This document shows positions 1 through 8,610 of a stretch of DNA of 64,000 nucleotides, in pieces. The stretch is from NCBI RefSeq assembly GCF_016908515.1, contig NZ_JAFBEA010000004.1, positions 265,718-329,717 on the forward strand, in the 5' to 3' direction. Position 1 is the first letter of the stretch, and each line of letters begins with the position of its first letter. Below the pieces are notes generated by a model. That model searched no databases. It was not told where the DNA came from and saw only the letters and a list, made by a program, of their open reading frames with translations. The DNA is from Virgibacillus halotolerans (lineage in GTDB: Bacteria > Bacillota > Bacilli > Bacillales > Amphibacillaceae). The translations under genes and the position numbers were made by a program.

Positions 1-179
1 ATGCGGGCACTTTTCTTAGCGACCAAGTCTCCACCACTGGATGTAAAAGCATTCTGTGCGATAATCTCATCCATCGCAGCATTCACTTCATCAGGATCAA
101 CGGGTTCTACTGGATTATCCAGTGCGTATGTTACAATTTTCCCGTCTTCGTTTTCGAATTTAAGTTCAATCTTTTTCAT
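1..179 (-). CDS. DUF2922 family small protein (3' end outside window)
   Basis: The minus strand opens with MKKIELKFENEDGK at 179, behind a strong site (GAAAGGAGG, 8-10 bases before ATG). The 59 visible residues include the DUF2922 hallmark segments DPVDPDEVNAAMDEII-like and FTSSGGDLV near the C-terminal half. These small Bacillaceae proteins have no known biochemical function and are usually paired with a DUF1659 protein, as here (next gene upstream, 35 bases away). The gene is cut by the window edge, so the last few residues are not visible. Family assignment is from recognition of the conserved pattern; the function is unknown. Confidence 0.8.
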   Translation of the reverse strand, partial: MKKIELKFENEDGKIVTYALDNPVEPVDPDEVNAAMDEIIAQNAFTSSGGDLVAKKSAR

Positions 180-214
180 AAATTGATCTCCTCCTTTCTC
201 TTATTTTCTTCTCA

Positions 215-439
215 TTAACCCTCCGCAATACTAGTGCTGTCTTTACGACTGATCGTGTAAAGCGGTCGCTCCTGCAGATCCGCAAAAGCTAATGCGACTG
301 CATACAACTGATCGGCGTTTGCAGATGTTTTAACGTTGTTGAAATTCTTTGTTTTGTATACAGGCTTACCTGTAGACGTATCGTTACCATCGTTAAATAC
401 CAACTGCAGCTGGGATGTTAATATTTCTGCCACTGCCAT
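215..439 (-). CDS. DUF1659 family small protein
   Basis: A 74-residue protein starting MAVAEILTSQLQLVF. The ATG at 439 is chosen over the GTG nine bases upstream because GGGAGGTGAGGCAC gives an ideal site for the ATG. The pattern (a short beta-rich protein with a central KTKNFNNVKTSANADQLY segment and an acidic C terminus) matches DUF1659, normally found next to a DUF2922 gene. The two genes are probably co-transcribed: 35 bases separate them and a ribosome site lies in the gap. Their role is unknown. The upstream tagA gene is insulated by a terminator, so no functional link with teichoic acid synthesis is claimed. Confidence 0.8.
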   Translation of the reverse strand: MAVAEILTSQLQLVFNDGNDTSTGKPVYKTKNFNNVKTSANADQLYAVALAFADLQERPLYTISRKDSTSIAEG

Positions 440-502
440 GTGCCTCACCTCCCTTTCACCACTACAATCGAAAGTAGGTCAAGAAAGGGGGCATCAAACG
501 AT

Positions 503-541
503 AAAAATAAAAAAACCAGCACATTTCCAGTGCTGGTCCTT
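503..541 (-). terminator. Rho-independent terminator of tagA
   Basis: An 8-bp perfect stem (ACCAGCAC/GTGCTGGT at 515-522 and 530-537) is followed on the minus strand by a run TTTTTTATTTTTAT. It sits right after the tagA stop codon and separates tagA from the DUF1659/DUF2922 pair. Confidence 0.85.
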
Positions 542-1276
542 TCACGATCTTTTCAATATAATACGAATCATAAACTCAAATACTTTAAAAATACGCTTGA
601 TCCGAAATGGCTCTTTCAATATCCTGTACAACCACTCCAAATTTAATTTAATCCATCCTTCAGGTGCGCGCTTCACCTCGCCAGCCAGGACATCGAAACT
701 GCCGCCGACCCCCATGAAGAGCCCCTTGGAAAATTTATCCTTATGCTGATCAATCCACAATTCCTGTCGCGGTAATCCGAGGGCAACCAGTACAATATCT
801 GCATTTGATTGTGCGACATCCTCCACAACTTTCGGATCATCGAGGTCAAAAAAACCATGCTGACGACCGGCAATGTTTAGATTAGGGAATTTCTTCTCCA
901 TTTCCAGAACCATTTTTTCATTTATATATTCCTTTGCCCCAAGAAAATAGCAACTCATCCCCTGGTCTTCAGCAAAATCCAGTAAATCAAGCACCAATTC
1001 AATACCCGTAATTCTTTCCTGTAGCGGCTGCTTCATATATTTTGCTGCAAGCAGGATACCTGCACCGTCCGGGACCACATAGTTTGCCGATTCGACGATT
1101 CTTTTATAGGCAGCGTCTTCTCTTGTCTTCATTACGATTTCCGGATTTGCGGTCACGACAAAGGTCTTTTCTCTTTTATCTAATCGAGGAAAAAGATGAT
1201 GATTTAAAAAGTCTTTTTTTGTCGTATTTAAAAAGTTAATATCCATTATCGACACTGTTTGATTGGAATCTACCAT
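542..1276 (-). CDS. tagA: N-acetylglucosaminyldiphosphoundecaprenol N-acetyl-beta-D-mannosaminyltransferase (TagA)
   Basis: WecG/TagA/CpsF-family glycosyltransferase (GT26) that adds ManNAc to undecaprenyl-PP-GlcNAc, the second step of the WTA linkage unit, at the inner membrane face. The 244-residue protein shows family motifs TANPEIVMK, VPDGAGILLAAK (with the Asp thought to act as catalytic base) and GLPRQELWI, plus a basic C-terminal tail (FRIKRIFKVFEFMIRIILKR) of the sort that docks TagA to the membrane. The start at 1276 is preferred to 1294 because GTGAAAGG lies 8 bases before it. It is divergent from the LCP gene and shares a control region containing a WalR-like box. Its sugar donor would come from MnaA (35591-36766). 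Confidence 0.93.
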   Translation of the reverse strand: MVDSNQTVSIMDINFLNTTKKDFLNHHLFPRLDKREKTFVVTANPEIVMKTREDAAYKRIVESANYVVPDGAGILLAAKYMKQPLQERITGIELVLDLLDFAEDQGMSCYFLGAKEYINEKMVLEMEKKFPNLNIAGRQHGFFDLDDPKVVEDVAQSNADIVLVALGLPRQELWIDQHKDKFSKGLFMGVGGSFDVLAGEVKRAPEGWIKLNLEWLYRILKEPFRIKRIFKVFEFMIRIILKRS

Positions 1277-1331
1277 GTTATTGCAACCTTTCACATCTTT
1301 ACATGTCTAATATTGACTAATCTTACGAAAT

Positions 1332-1348
1332 TGTAACACAATTGTTAT
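1332..1348 (+). promoter_or_regulatory. WalR (YycF)-box-like site between tagA and lytR
   Basis: TGTAAC-ACAAT-TGTTAT matches the published WalR consensus TGTWAH-N5-TGTWAH at every position. It abuts a candidate promoter for the LCP gene, TTTACG (1348-1353), 17 bases, TACAAT (1371-1376), where an activator would bind. It also lies about 55 bases upstream of the tagA start. In B. subtilis, WTA genes belong to the WalRK regulon. Binding here is inferred from sequence. Confidence 0.6.
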
Positions 1349-1526
1349 TTACGAAGAGCCCAATTCATAGTACAATAAAGAATAGTTTTCATACTTCAGG
1401 TTAAGTTTTTTATTACTGAGAATAGGATATCATTAAATAGTTCTTTTTCCTATTCTAATTGTGCCCGAATTCTAACTTTCATTCATATATAAGTCAAACA
1501 CGACAAACTAAGGGAGATTTACTTTT

Positions 1527-2591
1527 ATGTCAAGCAAAAATCCGTACGGGACACGCGTTGTCCAAAAAAAGAAGCGGAAATTCCGTAAAAAACTATACTT
1601 TATTCTGATCCCTATTCTCGTAGTATTTGTAGGTGTATTATCCTACGCTACCTACCTATATGCAAAAGCAGATTCGGTATTATCCGATTCCTACGAGAGC
1701 GACAGAGGTAAATCGGAACTGCGGCAAAATGCTGTTGATCCAAATATTGATAACGTCTCTGTTCTCATTATGGGTGTAGATGCAAGTGATGTTCGCGCGA
1801 ATGCGGAAAGTTCCAGAACAGATGCATTGATGGTCGCCACATTGAATAAGGACGATAAAAGTGTAAAACTGTTGAGCATCCCACGTGACTCTTATGTTTA
1901 TATTCCGGAGGTTGGCTACGAATCAAAAATCAACCATGCGCATGCATATGGCGGAACAAAGGCTGCTATTGACACCGTTGAAAATCTACTCGATATTCCA
2001 ATAGACTACTATGTGAAAGTGAACTTCGAAGCATTCATCGATGTTGTCGATGCTATTGATGGCATTGAATATGATGTCCCTTATGAATTTACAGAACAGG
2101 ATTCCACAGATAAAGCGAATGCGATCCATCTAATGGAAGGCGAACAAAAACTGGACGGCGAACAAGCTCTTGCCTTGGCCCGGACAAGGAAGATGGACAG
2201 TGACCTTGAACGTGGAAAAAGACAACAGGAAATCATCAAAGCAATTGTCCAAAAATCGGTATCCGTCAATTCTGTTTTAAAGTATGATAATATCATTGAA
2301 GCAATTGGCAGCAACATGACAACAAATATGACCTTTTCTGAAATGAAAAGCTTCATCTCTTACGGAACCCAAGGAAAGAATTTAAACTTTGAAACATTGA
2401 GTTTAGATGGTGTTGATTATCAACCAGGGAATACGTATTATTGGCAAGTCGATGAAGATGCGCTGGCAGAGACCCAGCAACTATTGAAAAACCATTTAGA
2501 TATTGAAGATACAAGCCTAACAGAGGATAACGATGACGTTGATTCCAACAGCTTGAATAGCGCAGAAGACGAAAATAAACCTACCAATTGA
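1527..2591 (+). CDS. LytR-CpsA-Psr (LCP) family WTA/glycopolymer ligase
   Basis: A type II membrane protein: a basic N terminus (KKKRKFRKK), one transmembrane helix at about residues 22-45, then an extracellular LCP domain. Visible landmarks are VLIMGVDAS, SSRTDALMVATLN, LLSIPRDSYVYIP, KINHAHAYGG, DGEQALALARTRK and DLERGKRQQE, including the Arg and Asp residues that hold the polyprenyl pyrophosphate. LCP enzymes transfer undecaprenyl-linked anionic polymers to peptidoglycan. It has 354 residues, normal for the family, with an acidic low-complexity tail. Ribosome site AAGGGAGA lies 9-10 bases before ATG. It diverges from tagA and ends at a strong terminator. It is an orthologue-type match to LytR/TagT-V; which of these paralogues cannot be decided. 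Confidence 0.92.
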   Translation: MSSKNPYGTRVVQKKKRKFRKKLYFILIPILVVFVGVLSYATYLYAKADSVLSDSYESDRGKSELRQNAVDPNIDNVSVLIMGVDASDVRANAESSRTDALMVATLNKDDKSVKLLSIPRDSYVYIPEVGYESKINHAHAYGGTKAAIDTVENLLDIPIDYYVKVNFEAFIDVVDAIDGIEYDVPYEFTEQDSTDKANAIHLMEGEQKLDGEQALALARTRKMDSDLERGKRQQEIIKAIVQKSVSVNSVLKYDNIIEAIGSNMTTNMTFSEMKSFISYGTQGKNLNFETLSLDGVDYQPGNTYYWQVDEDALAETQQLLKNHLDIEDTSLTEDNDDVDSNSLNSAEDENKPTN

Positions 2592-2598
2592 AATTAAG

Positions 2599-2638
2599 AA
2601 AAGCTGCTGACCATGATGGTTAGCAGCTTTATTTTTAT
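2599..2638. terminator. Bidirectional terminator between lytR and tagO paralogue
   Basis: AAAGCTGCTGACC (2599-2611) pairs with GGTTAGCAGCTTT (2618-2630) with one mismatch, followed by ATTTTTATC on plus and TTCTTAATTTC on minus. It lies between two convergent genes and probably serves both. Confidence 0.85.
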
Positions 2639-2666
2639 CAGTTTGTCCACTCAATGTAATTTCACT

Positions 2667-3722
2667 TTAAGGTCTATGACGTATCGCATTATACAGGTTT
2701 GTTAACGGTTTAAAGTCACTATTGATCATTTCCAGGTTTTCAATGAGCGCCAGAAGCACAAACATGGCAACGAAGAAGATAAGTAATGAGCCCCCGATCG
2801 TTGTCATCGAAAATAAGATACCCGATAAACTGAACATCAAGCTTAATGCATACATGACTAAGACCGTTTGTTTATGTGTGAAGCCAATTTTGACCAATCG
2901 ATGATGCAAGTGGGCACTGTCTGGACTTGAAATTGGCTTTTTATTTATATATCTTCTAACAATGGCTATCAATGTATCCGAAATCGGAACCCCTAGGATA
3001 AATATCGGGATAATAAACGAAACAATCGTTACATTTTTAAACCCAAGTAGGGCCAACACAGCAATCATATAGCCTAAGAAAAGCGCACCAGTGTCACCCA
3101 TAAAGATTTTTGCCGGATAGAAATTGTAACGCAAAAATCCAATGGTACTAAAAAACAGGACCAGCGCCATAGTCGTAACGTACACATCCCCCATCATCAT
3201 TGCCATCCCAGCAATGCTGAGTAACGCAATCGATGAAACACCTGCAGCCAGCCCGTCCAATCCATCAATCAGGTTAATCGCGTTGGTAATCCCAACGATC
3301 CAGAAAATCGTAATAACGGAGCTCAGAAAACCAAATTCAATCTGCCCGCCAAATGGTAAGTTGATGAATTCAACTTGTAGACCACCCCAAAAAACGACGA
3401 GACAAGCAGCTACAATTTGCAGGATAAACTTGGTTTTCGCTGATATATCAAAGATGTCATCGACAAATCCAACACCAATAATGAGAATCCCACCACAAAT
3501 AATCGCAACATGGTAAGGACTTTCCGGTTGCAAAATGATTAACCCGATAATAAAACTAGTGAAAATTGCGAGACCACCCAGTGTTGGGATCGGGCTTTTG
3601 TGCACCTTTCGATCATTCGGTTTATCGGTTATATTTAGTTTTTTTATATATTTAATGGCAATCGGTGTAATACACAGTGAAATGATTGCCGTTATCGAGG
3701 CTAAAAGTACAATATGAATCAC
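2667..3722 (-). CDS. Undecaprenyl-phosphate GlcNAc-1-phosphate transferase, TagO/MraY family (copy 1)
   Basis: A polytopic membrane enzyme of about 10-11 helices that transfers a HexNAc-1-phosphate from its UDP-sugar to undecaprenyl phosphate. MraY/WecA-family motifs are visible: DKPNDRKVHK, the Asp-rich VGFVDDIFDI, NAINLIDGLDGLAAG, FMGDTGALFLGY and SAHLHHRLV. The GTG start at 3722 has GAGGTG 6 bases upstream. It lies 48 bases after the GT4 gene on the same strand, so the pair is likely an operon. A second TagO paralogue is at 61705-62793; the latter (PRMGGLAIF, AELAGLV) looks closer to B. subtilis TagO. This copy may prime the Wzx/Wzy polymer instead, which is an inference from its neighbours. 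Confidence 0.9.
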   Translation of the reverse strand: MIHIVLLASITAIISLCITPIAIKYIKKLNITDKPNDRKVHKSPIPTLGGLAIFTSFIIGLIILQPESPYHVAIICGGILIIGVGFVDDIFDISAKTKFILQIVAACLVVFWGGLQVEFINLPFGGQIEFGFLSSVITIFWIVGITNAINLIDGLDGLAAGVSSIALLSIAGMAMMMGDVYVTTMALVLFFSTIGFLRYNFYPAKIFMGDTGALFLGYMIAVLALLGFKNVTIVSFIIPIFILGVPISDTLIAIVRRYINKKPISSPDSAHLHHRLVKIGFTHKQTVLVMYALSLMFSLSGILFSMTTIGGSLLIFFVAMFVLLALIENLEMINSDFKPLTNLYNAIRHRP

Positions 3723-3770
3723 TTAGCCCACCTCATTTTTTATAATGTCATATGGAATGTATTTGAAAAG

Positions 3771-4886
3771 TTACATTCCTGTGTTGTCTTTCATACTTAG
3801 GTATACATTATAAACGTTTTCGGCAAAATTCTCTACTGTAAATTTAATCGAGGCATGTGCTTGTAGCTTCTTCCCTATTAAGGATAACATTCCCCGTTTG
3901 TATAAAAGCAATGCGTCCTCCATGGCAGCAGCGATCTCTGAGACATTACCAACATCTACTTTCCAGCCGACAGATTGATTTAAAATTAATTCACTAACGC
4001 CACCAACGTCCGTTGCAATAACCGGCGTTTCGGCCCTGGCAGATTCTAATAATACAAGTGGAAAGCTTTCACTAACTGAAGTTAACAATGTGATATCCGC
4101 CAATTGGTAAAAACAATCCACATCATGCCGGTGTCCCATAAAGTGAACATGGTCTCCGATACCAAGTTGAACAGCTAATCGCTGTAACTCCTCCTTTAAA
4201 GAGCCTTCTCCCAGCAGCACAAGCTGACAATTGGGCTGTTTAGTCATTAGCTTAGCAAATGCTTCAAAGGCCACAGGATGTCCTTTAACACGTTCCAGTC
4301 GGGCGACCATCAGAAAGACAAAATCACCTTCTGCAAATCCGAATTCTGCTTTCGTATATGCTTTCTCCGTATTTTTATGAAAATCAATCCCATTTAATGC
4401 TGTAATAATTTTGCCATCTGACACCCCTGCATCCTGTAAACAGGTGCGAAATGGTTCGGAAATTGCGATCAACTTATCCGCATGTTTAATCGCACCAACA
4501 TTTAATTTGCATAGAAAATTACCATACATGCCCTTCCCCATAAAATCGAGTAGTGGGTTGCTGTGTATGGTTACAATCCATTGGAATGGAACGATCCTTC
4601 GTAAAATATTCGCATACACATTGGCACGCGGTCCGTGTGTATGTACAAAGTTTATTTTTTCCTGTTTGATATAGTTCCTTATTTTACTAATTAAGGGAAC
4701 GCTCATTTTCATGTTGTTGGCAAAGTGAACCGTCTGAATCCCGGCCGCTTCTGCCCGCTCCATCAGCTCGCCTTTTTCCAATACGCCAAGCACAAATTGC
4801 TTACGATCCAGCTGCTGAAGTAATGCGAGAATATGATGCATTCCTCCCCCAGTTTCGTTACCAGCGTTTAAATGCAAAATTTTCAT
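3771..4886 (-). CDS. GT4-family glycosyltransferase
   Basis: A GT-B fold retaining glycosyltransferase of 371 residues. The N-terminal Rossmann half begins MKILHLNAGNETGGGMHH (acceptor side). The C-terminal half carries LMVARLERVKGH, LVLLGEGSLK, MGHRHDV and the E-x7-E region SVSESFPLVLLESARAETPVIATDVGG. It probably adds a sugar to a lipid-linked polysaccharide at the membrane. The open frame reaches 5048, but the extra 54 residues read through a 21-bp repeat (QLARSV-like) and lack family homology, so the ATG at 4886 is used; AAAGGGATG lies upstream. It is followed by the TagO paralogue in a likely operon. Sugar specificity cannot be told. Confidence 0.87.
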   Translation of the reverse strand: MKILHLNAGNETGGGMHHILALLQQLDRKQFVLGVLEKGELMERAEAAGIQTVHFANNMKMSVPLISKIRNYIKQEKINFVHTHGPRANVYANILRRIVPFQWIVTIHSNPLLDFMGKGMYGNFLCKLNVGAIKHADKLIAISEPFRTCLQDAGVSDGKIITALNGIDFHKNTEKAYTKAEFGFAEGDFVFLMVARLERVKGHPVAFEAFAKLMTKQPNCQLVLLGEGSLKEELQRLAVQLGIGDHVHFMGHRHDVDCFYQLADITLLTSVSESFPLVLLESARAETPVIATDVGGVSELILNQSVGWKVDVGNVSEIAAAMEDALLLYKRGMLSLIGKKLQAHASIKFTVENFAENVYNVYLSMKDNTGM

Positions 4887-4992
4887 AGCGCAAGTCATCC
4901 CTTTGATTTCATGATGTAGTAAATTAATATAACCAACTCCATCAAGATATATAATCAACGGGTGAATATTTGCCCGTAACATGTCCATAATT

Positions 4993-5068
4993 GAAAGTAG
5001 ATATACGAGAGACGCAAGTTGGCGCACCGACCGCGCGAGTTGATGCACCTGTCGAGCGAGTTGATATT
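4993..5068. repeat. 21-bp-period intergenic repeat, GCGAGTTG type
   Basis: Head-to-tail 21-bp units begin at 4993 (degenerate), 5014, 5035 and 5056 (partial). Each starts G(C/A)(G/A)AGTTG or a variant, with matching GCACC further in. On the minus strand they translate as xQLARSV heptads, which creates a false N-terminal extension of the GT4 gene. The region lies in the divergent GT4/wzy spacer. It has the same 21-bp period as the arrays at 10066 and 62946, but a different consensus. Confidence 0.7.
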
Positions 5069-5095
5069 ATTTTGTTGTTAGGATCGTGATTTTAT

Positions 5096-6379
5096 ATGGG
5101 AAATGGGATGGAACGAAGCGATCGGTTTATATTTTGGCTCATTATCATCCAGCCGATAATTGATTTGATCACATCTTTATCCAATCAATTCAATATACTA
5201 ACCATTGGGGCTTTATCACGTAGCCTTATCATGGGCGTTTTATTTGTCTATATAGCGGCTTATTTCATTCGAAGACAGCGAAAAATGCTTTGGCTGTTTG
5301 TCGGTTCCTTTGCAGCAATTCTAATCACGTTCGTTATTAACTTTTTACTAAAAGAAAATTACTTCCTGTTTCAAGAAGTAAACTTTGCTTTAAAAACGAG
5401 TTATTATCTGACGATGATCTTTCTTGCGATCCTGCTGATTAAACGCAACAAAATAAGCAAAACACTACTATACCAAGCAACCAAGGTCATCAGTTTAATC
5501 GTCGGTACTAGTTATTGGCTGGCCATCGTAACCCATTCAAGTATACAGAGCTATTCCTATGATAGTGTCGGCTATTCAGGCTGGTTTTTTGCTGCAAACG
5601 AATTAAGCGTGATCGTCATTATCCTGCTAGGTTTATCCGTCAGCAACTTGTTATTTGATAAAACGTTCACCGCTTGGCTGGCATTTATATTTATCGTCAG
5701 TATGTTGCCGATGATTGGTACAAAGACAGCTTTTTTCGGCGGCTTATTCATACTAGGTCTATCGGTGATTTCCTGGTTGTTACAATGTAATTTTAAGATT
5801 TGGCAAAATAAAAGTATGCTATTCATGCTAGTGATTGTCGTATTGTTGTTCTGCTTTATTCCCTTTTCACCAATCGCATCCAACACGGCACAGATCGGCG
5901 CTCAAACAAATCAGGCGCCCGAACAAGACGTGATACCCACAACAGAAAATGAGGGCTCCGTTTTCATGCGTAAGCTGTTAAGCTCTCGAAATATTTATTT
6001 TCAGAACACCATAGCCGACTACGAAGCAGCGAACGGATTACGAAAAGCTTTTGGACTTGGGTATGCTGGGGATTATAAACAAGAACCCAAGCTAATCGAG
6101 ATGGATTTCTTCGATCTCTTTTTCAGCTATGGAATAATCGGGATCTTCTGCTTAATTGCACCGTTGCTTTATTTGGTCAAACAGGTTTTATCGGCAATTT
6201 TGCCAATCAATATAGAAAAGATGACATTGTTTATCACGCTAGGTATTTGTTTCGGAATCGCATTTTTAGCTGGTCATGTGCTCTTCGCACCATCTGTCAT
6301 GACATATACAGCAATACTTTTTGTCACGTTAGGGGTGGGGAAATATGACAATGGTGAGCATCATCGTACCCGTGTATAA
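5096..6379 (+). CDS. O-antigen polymerase/ligase-like membrane protein (Wzy-like)
   Basis: A 427-residue polytopic membrane protein with about 11 predicted helices. A large hydrophilic loop lies at roughly residues 265-325 (APEQDVIPTTENEGSV...LRKAFGLGYAGDY), the layout of the O-antigen polymerase/ligase family. The cue FGLGYAGD resembles the G-x-G-x-G stretch before the last helices in these proteins. It would polymerise lipid-linked repeat units outside the membrane. The ATG at 5096 has only a weak site (AGGAT). The end overlaps the next gene by 35 bases, indicating translational coupling. Family members diverge strongly, so the assignment rests on topology and the adjacent flippase and glycosyltransferases. 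Confidence 0.75.
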   Translation: MGNGMERSDRFIFWLIIIQPIIDLITSLSNQFNILTIGALSRSLIMGVLFVYIAAYFIRRQRKMLWLFVGSFAAILITFVINFLLKENYFLFQEVNFALKTSYYLTMIFLAILLIKRNKISKTLLYQATKVISLIVGTSYWLAIVTHSSIQSYSYDSVGYSGWFFAANELSVIVIILLGLSVSNLLFDKTFTAWLAFIFIVSMLPMIGTKTAFFGGLFILGLSVISWLLQCNFKIWQNKSMLFMLVIVVLLFCFIPFSPIASNTAQIGAQTNQAPEQDVIPTTENEGSVFMRKLLSSRNIYFQNTIADYEAANGLRKAFGLGYAGDYKQEPKLIEMDFFDLFFSYGIIGIFCLIAPLLYLVKQVLSAILPINIEKMTLFITLGICFGIAFLAGHVLFAPSVMTYTAILFVTLGVGKYDNGEHHRTRV

Positions 6380-7385
6380 CGCGGAAAACTACTTACGCCA
6401 TTGCGTAAATAGTATCAAGGCACAAACATATAAAAATATAGAAATTATCCTGATCAATGACGGATCGACAGATGGCAGCGGAGATATTTGTAATGAACTC
6501 GCTACAACCGATGCGCGGATACATGTTATTCATCAGGAAAATAGTGGCCCTGCCCATGCGAGGAATAGGGGATTAGAGACGGCAGTTGGCACGTACATAC
6601 AATTTGTCGATGCAGACGATACGATCCAACCAACCATGACAGCGCAATTGGTTGGAGCCATGAAAGCTGGCACCGATCTCGTTATCTGTGGATATCAATC
6701 GATTGCCATGAATCGGACGACGACAACACATCTACCATCGATTGCAGGCATCTACCCAAAGAAGGCATTTATACAACATGTTGGTGCGCTTTACAAAGAC
6801 ACCATTCTGCCATCCCCATGCAATAAACTGTATCTTCGTAATCTGATAAATGATTATACGATCCGCTTCATGGAAAGCCTGCGATTAGGGGAAGACCTGC
6901 TATTTAATCTTGCTTATCTTCATGTCTGCACAGCCGTCAACTTGATCAAGCGCCCACTCTATAACTATGCACTGGTCGAAACATCGATAACAAGAAGTTT
7001 CAACAAACGTTTGTTTGAAAATCAACAGATGTTGTTTGACAACGTCCGTGCGTTTTTAGAACGGGAAAATCAGTATCACGGAGACAATCGATATTTTCTG
7101 GAAGTAATTTATATCAATAGCGTTATCAACTGCCTGAACAACTTATTTCATCAACATAGTCCCCTAACCGCCAAACAAAAGAAACAACAAATAGCCGCGA
7201 TCGTTGCGGATGATACTTTAAAAGAAAACGGAACGCACTTTAAGGGAAGCCGCCAATCACGATTCGTTGGACGTCTAATTAACATGCAGTCGATTGCTGC
7301 CGTCTATTGTTTCTTTAAGGCCAAGCGCTTTTTACAATATCGAATGCCTGCATTGTTCTATTTATTAAAAAAGGCAAACTATTGA
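6345..7385 (+). CDS. GT2-family glycosyltransferase
   Basis: A GT-A fold enzyme of 346 residues. It opens with VSIIVPVYNAENYLRHCVNS, then ILINDGSTDGSG (nucleotide-sugar binding Asp), ENSGPAHARNRGL and QFVDADDTI (metal-binding DXD-type motif). The C-terminal half is typical of EpsJ/WcaA-like polysaccharide enzymes and has no transmembrane helix, so it acts in the cytoplasm on a lipid-linked acceptor. The start overlaps the Wzy-like gene by 35 bases, with GGGGTGGGG just upstream of ATG. The pyruvyltransferase follows after 16 bases. Sugar specificity is unknown. Confidence 0.88.
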   Translation: MTMVSIIVPVYNAENYLRHCVNSIKAQTYKNIEIILINDGSTDGSGDICNELATTDARIHVIHQENSGPAHARNRGLETAVGTYIQFVDADDTIQPTMTAQLVGAMKAGTDLVICGYQSIAMNRTTTTHLPSIAGIYPKKAFIQHVGALYKDTILPSPCNKLYLRNLINDYTIRFMESLRLGEDLLFNLAYLHVCTAVNLIKRPLYNYALVETSITRSFNKRLFENQQMLFDNVRAFLERENQYHGDNRYFLEVIYINSVINCLNNLFHQHSPLTAKQKKQQIAAIVADDTLKENGTHFKGSRQSRFVGRLINMQSIAAVYCFFKAKRFLQYRMPALFYLLKKANY

Positions 7386-7401
7386 AGGAAGGGCGGAGCA
7401 G

Positions 7402-8484
7402 ATGAAACAGGTCATGATTTACGCATATACCCGGTTCAATTTCGGGGATGATTTATTGATTCATACGCTATGTCAGCGTTACCCGGATACAACCTTTATC
7501 TTACATGCACCTAAAGCATACAAACACACTTTCAAGCAATTGGAAAATATCCGCATCCATCCAAGTGACACACTGTTTGCCCGCGGGATCCGTTATATCT
7601 TTAAAAAGTTACAGCTCGAGCCCTTCTACTATCGGCTACTGGCAAATGGATGCGATGCAGCCGTACATGTTGGCGGTTCGCTGTTCATGCAACAGGCCGA
7701 TTGGCAGGAAAACGTTCAGACAACGAAAGCAATAAGCATTAAGGGGAAGCCCTTTTTTCTATTGGGAGCAAACTTTGGGCCATACGTAGAGGCAGATTTC
7801 TATCGTCAGCATAAGAAAATATTTCAAAGCTACACCGATATCTGTTTCCGGGAACAGCATTCCTATGATTTATTTAAAGACCTGAACAATGTTCGCAAGG
7901 CAGATGATATCGGATTCCAATTGGATAAAATGGACACGGCCCAGGAGGATAAATCCATTGTCATCTCAGTCATCAAACCGTCCATTCGCAAACACCTATC
8001 AGGATATGATGCGCTCTACTACCAAAAAATGCGGGAGATTGCGGTTTATTTTATCACGAAAGGCTACCACGTGATATTCATATCCTTTTGCGAAGCGGAG
8101 AAAGATGATGAAGCAATCGAAAAGATCGCGCAAGGCATCCCAGCCGACTATATGGAGCATATTAGCAAACATTTTTATCGGACAAATATAGAAGCAACAC
8201 TAAAAATCATCGCCCGCTCCCAATGTGTTGTAGCAACAAGGTTCCATGCAATGATTGTTGGCTGGGTATTCCATAAACCCGTCTTCCCGATTGTTTATAG
8301 TGACAAAATGACCCATGTACTCGAGGATATCGCATTCAATGGAGGCACAAAGGACTTCACTCAGTTGGAAGAACTCGCGGCTGAACAGGTATTTAATCAT
8401 TTACAGACGGATCCAATCGATGTCTCAAAACAAGTTAACAATGCAGCCAAGCAGTTTTTGAAGTTAGACGCTTTTTTGCAGTAA
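7402..8484 (+). CDS. Polysaccharide pyruvyltransferase family protein
   Basis: A 360-residue CsaB/WcaK-type protein. Conserved cues are NFGDDLLIHTL near the N terminus, HVGGSLFMQ, LLGANFGPY, CFREQHSYDLF, ATRFHAMIVGW and the late KMTHVLEDI. The family uses phosphoenolpyruvate to form pyruvate ketals on sugars of cell-wall polymers and exopolysaccharide. It sits between a glycosyltransferase and a flippase, so it would modify the repeat unit before export. GGAAGGGCGGAG precedes the ATG. Pyruvylated polymers can anchor SLH proteins, but none is encoded here, so that role is not claimed. Confidence 0.85.
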   Translation: MKQVMIYAYTRFNFGDDLLIHTLCQRYPDTTFILHAPKAYKHTFKQLENIRIHPSDTLFARGIRYIFKKLQLEPFYYRLLANGCDAAVHVGGSLFMQQADWQENVQTTKAISIKGKPFFLLGANFGPYVEADFYRQHKKIFQSYTDICFREQHSYDLFKDLNNVRKADDIGFQLDKMDTAQEDKSIVISVIKPSIRKHLSGYDALYYQKMREIAVYFITKGYHVIFISFCEAEKDDEAIEKIAQGIPADYMEHISKHFYRTNIEATLKIIARSQCVVATRFHAMIVGWVFHKPVFPIVYSDKMTHVLEDIAFNGGTKDFTQLEELAAEQVFNHLQTDPIDVSKQVNNAAKQFLKLDAFLQ

Positions 8485-8568
8485 AGAAAGTATAATCCTA
8501 TTTCTTTCCGCTCACTGGTTTCGCAACGTCAATACTAGCACGTCCTGTGCGTCGTAAGTGCAACAAAG

Positions 8569-8592
8569 GCTTGGCGATAAGCCAAGTTTTCT
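8569..8592 (+). terminator. Hairpin with U-run before the flippase gene
   Basis: GCTTGGC (8569-8575) pairs with GCCAAG(T) (8581-8586) around GATAA and is followed by TTTT. It could end or attenuate the wzy-GT2-pyruvyltransferase transcript. A second short stem, GCAC-GTCCT-GTGC, lies about 30 bases upstream, and the whole spacer resembles dispersed intergenic repeats of this bacterial group. The repeat status cannot be tested from one copy. Confidence 0.5.
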
Positions 8593-8610
8593 AAAAGGGG
8601 TAGACAATTT

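Noticed and set aside
4887..5048. 54-residue N-terminal extension of the GT4 gene
   Set aside because: It reads through a 21-bp repeat, has no family homology, and a proper start with ribosome site exists at 4886.
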